In this document: positions 54,841 through 64,000 of the stretch, piece by piece
How positions within the stretch are numbered: the stretch's first letter is position 1
How the letters are laid out: each line of letters opens with the position of its first letter
Assembly (NCBI RefSeq): GCF_027595985.1
Contig: NC_073302.1
Span: forward strand, 10,356,966 to 10,420,965
Reading direction: 5' to 3'
Length of the DNA stretch: 64,000 nucleotides
DNA from: Sorex araneus
Taxonomy: Eukaryota; Chordata; Mammalia; Eulipotyphla; Soricidae
Position numbers and translations under genes: made by a program
The notes under the pieces: generated by a model
Told to the model about the DNA's origin: nothing
Database searches by the model: none
What the model saw: the letters and a program-made list of their open reading frames with translations, nothing else

Positions 54841-55559
54841 GGATTGGAAAATATTTTTGACATAGTTAGGTGTTCAGTACACCAGTGATTATGGTAGCAA
54901 AGTTATAAAGCTATCACTACAATTTACTGTAATGTTGCGATTATAAAGTCAACTCATAGTAAATGTTGATCACACCTACGAGAGTGTTGATTTCAACAAC
55001 AGTGACCTCCAAAAGTTATCTGAGGGCATTCGAACTCTTATACAATATTTTCAAGGGTGGGGAATGGTATAATGAGTACTAAATTGGAGAGTCCTTTAAA
55101 GTTCTAATCAAATATGTACCACATGATACAATTCCTTCATCTGAAATGTGGAACCATAAGACAGAAAGCTAAGATCCTTTAAAAAAGTAATTTATACAGC
55201 TACAACCTAGCTTTTGTAGACCCAAACCAGAAACAAGAAAAGGCAAAACAACCTTTGAATATACCCAGTGTGATAGATATCAAAATAACACACCAGTGAA
55301 AAGCTTAGGGATTCCATAACATGTACTACTGTCATTCCATTAATATAAATTCTAGGGAAAATTACTCTGTTTGATAGAAATAAACTATGAGTGGCTCCTG
55401 GCAAATGTGAGGATAGAAATACCTTGCTGAACAGGATTCCAAAGAAGAACAAGGTGATTTTCAAGTTGGAGCCTCTTATCTTCAGTTTGATTGAACCACT
55501 GCTTTGATGAATGAACACATATCCAAAATTCGCCACGTTGCACATTTTCAATACCTGCA
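54841..55559. other. Outer part of palindrome arm 2 and its edge
   Basis: Mirror of 18858-19474 up to about 55490, where similarity to arm 1 fades. No gene recognised. Confidence 0.5.
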
Positions 55560-56630
55560 ATTACTGCCCTGAAACTCAGTGCTTGACATCAGTCTATCTC
55601 CTAAACCTAACTGGGTTCCTTCTGAGCCAGACCTGCCCCTCCCTGCCCTGAAACCCCAGACAGCCACTTGCCTGCAAGCCTGGTGACCCCACCTTCTTTC
55701 CTGTTCCACTGCATCCTCCCTTAGGACAGGGAATGGCCCTGTCAGTCATCAATCTATCCCCTTAATCCAAAACCTTAGAGACACACTGGCATCCTTGTGA
55801 AAACATTACTACCATACACCTCTTCTATAAGAGGCAGGTGGGATGTGGTACTTCTATTTCTCAGTCTCTTGACAACTTTCAATCTCGGTGAGCCCAACCT
55901 AATAACTAGCTGACAATTTTCTGTGCCTACTCAAATAACACAGCATGATAAGGAAAATAACATGAACCACAGATATATTATCAGTATCAGCTTTTTAGAA
56001 ACAACTCAGCAGATCAGTTCTCAAGTAACTGGGAATCTTAATCTCCACCATTAACACCCACAAAACTTGAAGGACAATGGGGTAACCAAGGAACTCAGCT
56101 GCAGTTGAAAATAGTAATAAAAACCCAGGCAAGTCCCCAAGCCCATCAAAACGCTTGACCCAGGTCGATGAGGATCTAAAATCAAGACTCACTGTATTGG
56201 CAATCAAAATTAAGCAAGAACTTGCCAGTGAAATTGAATAATCAGTAGATAAACAAATTCAAACAAACTCAAGGAAAAACTTTCAGAGAATGAGATATGC
56301 CACACAAATGGAATTGAAGGAGCTAAAGAACACATTAGCAAGTCATAGTAGCAAAATCTCACATTTAGTTGAACTTGAAGACAAGATACAGACCAGAGTT
56401 GAAAAGGTGGTCAAAGAGAAAAGAGAAGCAAAAGAATGGAAGAAAACATAAGATACTTAGTGTACAAAGATGAGAAGAATAATCTCCAAATTACAGGAAT
56501 ACAGGAAGGTATGGGAGGGGGTGGGAACAAAGGGGGACAAAAGAGTTCTGGGAGAAACAATATCTGCAAACATACCCATTCTCTGCAGGAACACAGATGC
56601 AGATTCAAGAGATAAAAAATCTACCAAACA
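55560..56630 (+). mobile_element. Old L1/HAL1-like 5' region and ORF1 remnant
   Basis: From about 56150 the sequence reads as an A-rich coiled-coil ORF1 remnant in broken frames (AAGGAGCTAAAGAACACATT, GTTGAACTTGAAGACAAG, AGGTGGTCAAAGAGAAAAG). It has no RT part, which is the HAL1 pattern. 55560-56150 has no clear assignment. Cut off by the L1 starting at 56632. Confidence 0.5.
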
Positions 56631-57173
56631 CTGAGCACCCCGCGCTTCCCTCCCCTCCGGACTGCCGGCCCCAAGCACCGCCGCTATTCTGTCTTCGGGC
56701 AAAGGTCTGTGACGCTCCTTCTACTTGCCCTTCAGGACCCAGCCTGCTCCCCGGCCCTGAGCACCCCGCACTTCCCTTCCCTCTGGACTGCCAGCCAAGT
56801 GGCCGGCACGCCGACCCCAGCCGGTTGACCGCTGCCAGGTTGTGGGAAAGGGGCATGACTTAATCATCAGGGGGCATGGCCTAGAAAGGTGGGCATGGCC
56901 TCATTACAGGCGGTTGCCGCTAACAAGGCGGCAGATAGTTTCATCAACATCCTATCCAAGACCAACATCCTAGCTATTCACAAGCAGTAGGACAATAAAA
57001 CACAAGACTTCACATAAGAATTGAAGGAAACATCTCAGTAGGAGACCAGGTTCTACAACCAGCAAGTAAAAAGGCAACCACTATTAACTGAGCCTATCCA
57101 CAATCCTTTTTCGCAACAAAAGGAAACAGGGATACTCATCTTCAAGTGCCCTCTTTCATACCACAACAACAAC

Positions 57174-58101
57174 ATGAAGAAACAGCGAAAATCCCCAGTG
57201 CAAGCAGAGGACGATCAGAGAAGTCCGGAAACCTCAATGGGCGTTTCCTACAAACTTGACCTCTCTGATAAAGAATTCAGAGTTGAAATCCACAACATGT
57301 TCAATGAACTCAATGCAAAGATGGACAACTTCAAGGAAGACCTGGCAGAAACAATACAATAGACAGCTGACAAAATACGGGAAGAAATGAGAGCAGAAAT
57401 AAAAAACCTTCAAAAAGAAATGAAGGATTTGGTACATGAAATCAAAAACTCTCTGGCTGCCATCAACAATAGGATGACTGCAGCCGAAGACAGAATCAGT
57501 ATGCTTGAAGATGAGCTGCAAGAGGCATACAGGCAACAACAAACCATGGCAAGAGACCTCAAATAGCTCTAGCCAGAATCAGAGTCCTAGGGGATGATTT
57601 CAATGGGAACAACATTAGAATCACTGGACTACCAGAACCACAGGGAACCAACCCCAACGAATAAGACACAGTCAAACAAATCATTGCGGAAAACTTCCCA
57701 CAGCTGGACAATGCGGGCATCCAGATTCAAGGCGACCTAAGAGTGCCAGCTAAAAGAGATCCTAACAAAAAAACACCAAGACATATCACAGTCGCAATGA
57801 TGGACATCGTTCAGAGAGACACAATACTGCAAGCAGCAAGGTCCAAGAAGGAAATTGCATAAAAAGGAGCACCCCTTAGACTCACAGCAGATCTATCAGA
57901 GGAAACCCTCCAAGCTCGAAGGCAATGGTGGGATATAGTGAAAAAACTCAATGAAATCAACGCTTCACCAAGAATACTTTATCTGACTAAACTCTCATTC
58001 AAACTAGAAGGAATCATACATTACTTTGGGGATAAACAACAGCTCAGGAACTTCATAGACTCAAAACCAAACCTAAAAGAAGCACTAAAGGTGCTATTGT
58101 A
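57174..58101 (+). pseudogene. L1 ORF1, broken
   Basis: MKKQRKSPVQAEDDQRSPET start. The first stop is at codon 63 (57360-57362). The coiled coil continues in frame beyond it (KIREEMRAEIKNLQKEM-type), then the RRM region (NNIRITGLPEPQGTN-like near 57610). Ends about 45 bp before ORF2, as in the L1 at 20319. Confidence 0.9.
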
Positions 58102-58145
58102 AGACAAGAACAACCCCTACAAGCACAACAAACCCTTGCACAAAG

Positions 58146-61100
58146 ATGGCACAAAATCCCATATCAATAATCTCCCTTAATGTCAATGGTCTGAATTCAC
58201 CTATTAAGAGACACAGACTGGCAAAATGGATTCAGAGACTCAAACCAACCTTCTGTTGCCTGCAAGAAACACATCTGAATAGCCAGAACAAACACAAACT
58301 CAAAGTCAAGGATGGAAAACAATACTACAAGCAAACAACTCCCTCAAGAAAGCTGGGGTGGCATTACTAGTATCGGACAACATAGACTTCAGGTTGAAAA
58401 AGATTAGAAGGGATAGTGAAGGCCACTTTTTATTAATCATGGAATGTGTACATCAGGAAGAAATCACACTACTAAATGTCTACGCACCCAATGAGGGACC
58501 AGCTAAATACATACAACAGCTGCTAAGAGACCTTAAGAAGGACATTGTGAGCAACACAATAGTAGTTGGAGACTTCAACACTGCACTGTCTCCTCTGGAC
58601 AGATCAAGAAGATTTAAACTCACCAAGAAAATACTGGCTTTGAAGGAAGAAATAGAAGAAAAAGGGCTAATAGATCAATACAGGGCTTTATATCCCCAAA
58701 AAAAGGAATACACATTCTTTTCCAGTGCACATGGAATATTTTCCAGAATAGACCATGCGCTAGGCCACACAACATACCTCAACAGAATCAAAAAGATAGA
58801 CATTGTGCCAGCTATCTTTTCAGACAATGATGCACTGAAGATAAAACTTAATCGTGGACAGATGCAGAAAACCAAATCAAACACCTGGAAATTAAAAAGC
58901 TCAATATTGAACAATGAGTGGGTCAGGAAGGAAATCAAGGAAGAAATCAAAAGGTACCTAGAAACAAATGAAAATGAAGACACGAGCTACCAGAACCTGT
59001 GGGACGCAGCTAAAGCCATTTTAAGGGGAAAATTTATAGCTCTGAAAGCAGATCTCAGGAAGGAAGAAAGGGCCCACATAAATAACTTGATTTCACAGAT
59101 TAAGACGTTAGAAAAGGACCAACAAAAGGAGCCCAAACCAGGCAGAAGGAAAGAGATAATAAAACTTAGAGCAGAAATTAACAAAATGGAAACCCAAAAG
59201 ACAATCCAAAAGATCAATGAAACCAAGAGCTTGTTCTTCGAGAAAATAAACAAGAATGATAAACCACTAGCAAGACTCACAAAGAAAGAGAGAGAGAACC
59301 CTTATAAGCTGAATCAGAAATGAAAAGGGGGACATCACAAAAGAAACCAATGAAATTCAAAAGATCATCAGAGACTACTTTGAAAATCTATATGCCACGA
59401 AACAAGAGAACCTAGAAGTAATGGATAAATTCCTCAACTCCTATAATCTCCCAAGGCTGAACCAAGAAGACCTAGAGTACCTGAATAGTCCAATTAACAT
59501 CAAGGAAATTGAAATGGTAATCAAAAGTCTTCCCAAAAACAAGAGCCCAGGTCCAGACGGATTCACTAGCGAGTTCTTCCAAACATTTAAAGAGGACCTT
59601 TTGCCTGTCCTTCTCAAGCTTTTCCAGGAAATTGAAGAAACAGAAACCCTCCCAAACAGTTTCTGTGAGGCTCATATCTCCCTAATACCAAAAGCAAACA
59701 AAGACACCACAAAAAAAGAAAACTACAGGCCAATATCCCTGATGAACACAGATGCAAAGATCCTCAACAAAATATTAGCAAATAGAATTCAACAAGTCAT
59801 CAAAAAGATCATACACCACGACCAAGTGGGATTCATCCCGGGAATGCAAGGATGGTTTAACATCCGGAAATCAATCAACATAATCCATCATATCAACAAA
59901 AGAAAAGATAAATATCATATAATCATATCAATAGATGCAGAGAAAGCATTTGACAAGATCCAGCTTCCGTTTATGATGAAAACACTCACCAAAATGGGTA
60001 CAGAAGGGACCTTCCTCAATATAGTCAAAGCCATTTATCACAAGCCTATGGCAAGAATTGTCCTCAATGGGGAAAAAATAAGAGCCTTCCCTCTGAGAAC
60101 AGGGACGAGACAAGGATGCCCACTCTCTCCTCTTCTGTTCAATATAGTACTGAAAGTACTTGCAATAGCGATTAGGCAAGAAAAAGATATTAAGGGCATT
60201 CAGGTAGGAAAGGAAGAAATCAAGCTCTCACTATTCGCAGATGATATGATACTATACCTAGAGAACCCTAAAACCTCTACCACGAAACTCCTAGAAACAA
60301 TAGACTCCTATAGTAATGTTCACGCTATAGAATCAACACCCAAAAGTCCATGGCTTTCTTATATGCAAATAATGAGAGAGAAGAAAGTACCTGAGAAAAG
60401 CAATACCGTTCACAATTGCACCTCAAAATATCAAGTACCTCGGAATCAGCTTAACAAAGGAGGTAAAGGACTTGTATAATGAAAACTGTAAAACACTACT
60501 TCAGGAAATAAAAGAGGACACGAGGAAATGGTAAGACATCCCCTGCTCATGGATTGGAAGAATTAATATTGTCAAAATGGCAATTCTCCCCAAAGCATTG
60601 TACAAATTCAATGCGATCCCTATAGGGATACCCTTGTCATTCTTCAAAGAAATGGAGCAAGCGCTCCTGAAATTCATATGGAACAATAAGCCCCCAGGAA
60701 TAGCTAAAGCAATCCTTGGGAAAAAGAAAATGGGAGATATCAACCTCCCAAACTTCAAACTCTACAACAAAGCAGTAGTCATTAAAACAGCATGGTATTG
60801 GACCAAAGGCAGAGCTGCAGACCAATGGAATAGGGTTGAATACTCTGACATACACCCCCAAATATATGATCATCTAATCTTTGATAAGGGAGCAAGAAAT
60901 GTGAAGTGAAGCAAGGAAAGCATGTTTAACAAATTGTGCTGGCAAAACTGAACGGCTACATGCAAAAAAATTGGGCTTAGACCTCAATCTATCACCATGT
61001 ACAAAAATCAGATCAAAATGGATTAAAGACGTCAACATCAGACCAGAATCCCTAAGGTACATTGAAGATAAGGTCGTCAAAACCCTCCACGACATTGAAG

Positions 61101-61960
61101 CCAAAGGTATCTTCAAAGCTGACATGCCACTGGCCAAGCAAGTGAAAACAAAGATAAATAAATGGGACTATCTCAAACTAAGAAACTTCTGCAATTCAAA
61201 AGAACCAGTGACCAAAATACAAAGACAATCTACAGAATGGAAAAGGATATTTATGCAGTACCCATCCGATAAAGGGTTGATAACAAGGATATACAATGCA
61301 CTGGTTGAACTCCACAGGAAGAAAACTGCCAACCCTATCAAAAAAATGGGGTGATGAAATGAACAGAAAATTTTCCAAAGAAGAAATCCAAATGGCTGAG
61401 AGGCACATGAGAAAATGTTCAACATCACTAATTATCAGGGAGATGCAGATCAAAACAACAATGAGTTATCATCTCACACCACAGAGACTGGCCCACATCC
61501 CAAAAAACAAAAGCAACCGGTGTTGGCGTGGATGTGGGGAGAAAGGGACTCTCCTTCACTCTGGTGGGAATGCCGACTGGTTCAGTCCTTTTGGAAAACA
61601 ATATGGACGATTCTCAAAAAGTTAGAAATTGAGCTCCCATTTGACCCAGCAATACCACTCCTGGGACTATATCCCGGAGAGGCAAAAAGGTATAGTAGAG
61701 ATGACATCTGCATTTCCATGCTCATTGCTGCTCTGTTTACAATAGCCACAATATGGTAAAAACCTGAGTGCCCGAAAACAGATATTTGGCTAAAGAAACT
61801 CTGGTATATTTACACAATGGAATACTACGTAGCTGTCAGAAAATATGAAGTCATGAAATTTGCATATAAGTGGATCAACATGGAAAGTATCATGCTGAGT
61901 GAAATGAGTCAGAAAGAAAGAGACAGATATAGAAAGATCGCACTCATACGTGGAATATAA
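58146..61960 (+). pseudogene. L1 ORF2 (endonuclease-reverse transcriptase), broken but with long open blocks
   Basis: Open blocks: 58146-58370 (EN start LNVNGLNSP, LQETH), 58358-59323 ([22 protein letters not shown], and FSDNDALK where the catalytic His of SDH is Asn), and 59421-60479. The last is a whole RT core with [33 protein letters not shown] and intact FADD at 60234-60245. C-terminal blocks follow at 60577-60909, 60971-61354 and 61415-61759. Frame shifts separate the blocks; not functional as it stands. Confidence 0.9.
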
Positions 61961-62185
61961 AGTAGCTGAGAGGTACAAGCTTACAATGTTGCGATTCCTG
62001 GCAGACATTTCTCTGGACTTAGTTACTAAAATACTAAAATACAGAAATCCAAAACTATGCTGCTGCTAGTGCGGCCTCCTGACCTCATATCTCTTCATTC
62101 TCAGCAATGGAAAACAAATTACCAAATGCTTTCTTTTCAGCAGGTTGACTTTAGGGGGGAGAAACTCAAAACAATAATCGTGAGT

Positions 62186-63418
62186 TTCACTTTATTGATT
62201 GACCGTGAGATATAGTTACAAGCTTCCATATCTGAGTTGCAATCACACAATGATCAAACACTCATCCCTCCACCAGGGCACATTCCCCATCACCAATATC
62301 CCCAGTATAACCCCAACTTTCCCACCCTCCCACTGCCTCCATGGCAGACAATATTCCCCATATTCTCTCTCTGCTTTTGGGCATTATGGTTTGCAATGCA
62401 GATACTGAGAGGTAATCATGTTTGGTCCTTTATCTACTTTCGGCACACATATTCCATCCCGACTGATTTTTCCAGCCAACATTTTCTTAGTGATCCCTTC
62501 TCTATTCCAGTTGTCCTCTCTCTGCCCACTCATGATGCAGGCTCCCAGCTATGGAGCAATCTTCCTAACCTTTCTATCTACTGTCTTTGGGTGTCGGTCT
62601 TGTGTTATGCTATCTTGCACTCCACAAATGAGTGCAGTTCTTCTATATCTGTCCCTCTCTTTCCAACTCATTTCACATAGCATGATTATTTCCATGTCTA
62701 TCCACTTTTCGGCAAATTTCATGACTTCATCTCTCCTAACAGCTGCATAGGATTCCAGCGTGTATATGTACTAAAGTTTCTTTAACCAGTCGTTTGTTCT
62801 CGGGCACTTGGGTTGTTTCCATATTTTGGCTTTTGTGAATAGTGCTGCAATGAACATATAGGTACAAATGTTATTTCTACTGTGCTTTTTTGCATCCTCG
62901 GGATATATTCCCAGAAGTGGTATTGCAGGGTCATATGGAAGCTCAATTTCTAGTTTTTGAAGAACTGTCCATATTATTTTCCAGAAAGGCTAGACCAATT
63001 GGTATTCCCACCAACAGTGGAAAACCATCCCTTTTTCCCCACATCCATGCCAGCACTGGCTGCTTTTGTTCTTTTGAATGTATGCCAGTCTCTGTGGTGT
63101 GAGATGATATCTCATTGTTGTTTTGATTTGCATCTTCCTGATGATTAGTGATGTGGAGAATTTTTTATGTGCATTTGGCCATTTGCATTTCTTTTTGGGG
63201 GGATGGGGGTCACACCCAGCAATGCACAGGGATTACTCCTGGCTCATGCACTCAGGAATTACTCCTGGCAGTGCTCAGGGGACCATATGGGATGCTGGGA
63301 ATCGAACTCGGGTCGGCCACATGCAAGGCAAATGCCCTAACCACTGTGCTATCGCTTCAGCCCCCATATTTCTATTTTGAGGAAGCTTCTGTTCATTTCT
63401 TCTCCCCACTTTTTGATA
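62186..63418 (-). mobile_element. L1 3' part
   Basis: Antisense 3' UTR (TTGATTGACCGTGAGATATA, CATCCCTCCACCAGGGCACA) and ORF2 end (CATAGGATTCCAGCGTGTAT, TGCTGCAATGAACATATAGG). Tail-to-tail with the preceding L1. Interrupted by the SINE at 63187-63366, after which ORF2 resumes (AGGAAGCTTCTGTTCATTTC). Confidence 0.9.
63187..63366 (-). mobile_element. SINE type b, near-consensus, nested in L1
   Basis: GGGTCACACCCAGCAATGCA, GGAATTACTCCTGGCAGTGC, ATCGAACTCGGGTCGGCCAC (B box), GTGCTATCGCTTCAGCCCCC head. T-rich left end. Splits the L1 co-linearly. Confidence 0.95.
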
Positions 63419-64000
63419 GGGTAGATTTACTGCCATTTATCCTCAAGCTCTTTCAAAATATCAAAATAACAGGAATTATTTCTAACACCTTCTATGAAAT
63501 TAGCAATACACTGTTATCCAAAGATTACAAAGGTACTATGAAAGTAAAACAAAGAATGAGAATATCAGACCAATATCCTTGATGAAAATTGATGAAAAAT
63601 AGTCAACAAAAATCTTAGCAAACTAAAGACAAAATCACATCAAAAAACAATAATATGCCAAAATCCCTGGGATGAATCCCAGGGGTGCAAAGATGATTCA
63701 ATATGGAAGGAAGATGGCAGCAGTGCAGCTGCAGGCACCAGGGCTTCTAAATCAATACACGAAAATCATTTGCATCCCTATATGCAGATAAGAAATCAGA
63801 GGAGAGATAATAGAGTATATCCAATTTAAAATAGTGTTCCAATACGTTAAGAACTTAACAAAAGAGGTAAGAGAACTATACCATGAAAATATCAATACAC
63901 CAAAGAAAAACATTGAAGACCTAAAGGAAAAAAGGAAACTGAAGAAGACCTAAGGAAATGGGAAATCATTTCCTATTCATGCGTTGGAAAAATCAATGTT
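63419..64000 (+). mobile_element. Older L1 ORF2 fragments, run off the window
   Basis: ORF2 RT-region phrases (TGCCATTTATCCTCAAGCTC, TATCAGACCAATATCCTTGA, CTGGGATGAATCCCAGGGGT, AAAGAGGTAAGAGAACTATA) with internal deletions. 63700-63745 contains a short GC-rich piece (AAGATGGCAGCAGTGCAGCT) that is not L1-like. Confidence 0.75.

Larger units (their letters stand above)
42765..55490 (-). repeat. Inverted duplication (palindrome), arm 2
   Basis: Reverse-complement partner of 18640-41692, with the OR at 47816 in mirror orientation to the OR at 33315. Arm-specific insertions include a SINE (43347-43549), L1 3' ends (50012-50696), composite elements, a solo LTR (51743-52130) and an RTE (52438-54697). 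It is shorter than arm 1, mainly because it lacks the 5.6-kb L1 and the two arm-1-only segments. Confidence 0.88.
56632..62185 (+). mobile_element. L1, near full length (5.55 kb), 3' end lost
   Basis: The 5' UTR has two copies of an approximately 126-bp unit (GAGCACCCCGCGCTTCCCTC near 56634 and GAGCACCCCGCACTTCCCTT near 56760), then GGGCATGGCC motifs. ORF1 is at 57174 and ORF2 at 58146. The 3' UTR stops at CAATAATCGTGAGTTT (62185), where an opposing L1 begins. Both ORFs carry several stops and frame shifts. Confidence 0.9.

Noticed and set aside
18640-55490. Palindrome as an assembly artefact
   Set aside because: Arms differ by many substitutions, by about 15% in OR protein, and by numerous retroelement insertions with proper duplications.
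1-64000. CRISPR arrays, operons, phage or plasmid features
   Set aside because: None seen; all repeats are dispersed retroelements, tandem simple repeats or the inverted duplication.

Overview
The window is nuclear DNA from a placental mammal. The evidence is single-exon olfactory receptor (OR) coding regions, many L1 (LINE-1) copies in all states of decay, tRNA-headed SINEs, a solo LTR, and introns with polypyrimidine/AG acceptors. From memory, the SINE sequence and an RTE-clade LINE resembling one reported in the common shrew point to a shrew (Eulipotyphla, probably Sorex). I could not check this against a database. I see no prokaryotic operon, CRISPR array, rRNA or functional tRNA gene.

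Genes. Four OR genes of one family-1 clade (they look OR1J-like to me) are present: the 3' half of one at the left edge (2-454, +), and three with full-length open frames at 12845-13792 (+), 33315-34259 (-) and 47816-48763 (+). The three complete genes share more than coding sequence. Each has a conserved block 2.5-5.5 kb upstream with an O/E (Olf-1/EBF)-like site, a nearby homeodomain-type AT core and a TATA box. A GTGAGC donor follows in each, and an acceptor AG sits 13-16 nt before the ATG. I therefore infer three two-exon genes, each with a non-coding first exon and its own promoter.

Layout. 1-1260 and 13310-15130 are the 3' halves and flanks of a tandem OR duplication. 1.3-12.8 kb is intergenic DNA and the 5' region of the second OR, filled with SINE, L1 and RTE pieces. 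From about 18.6 to 55.5 kb lies a large inverted duplication. Arm 1 (18.64-41.69 kb) and arm 2 (42.77-55.49 kb) are reverse complements around a spacer of about 1.1 kb inside an L1, and each arm carries one intact OR with its promoter. The arms differ mainly by later insertions: an L1 of 5.6 kb, an RTE, a 3'-truncated L1 and two SINEs in arm 1; a solo LTR, an RTE, L1 3' ends, a SINE and two composite retroelements in arm 2. For several of them the other arm preserves the empty site. 55.5-64 kb is an old HAL1-like ORF1 region, a second near-full-length L1, and further L1 debris.

Most notable points: the OR-bearing palindrome with internal empty-site controls; an RTE retrotransposon resembling nematode RTE proteins; a SINE family whose 3' end matches that RTE beside a second SINE family with the same head but a poly(A) tail; a 3'-truncated L1 with perfect target-site duplications; composite retroelements joining unrelated 5' sequence to L1 3' UTR; and the shared OR promoter module. 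All identity statements are hand readings, not computed alignments.
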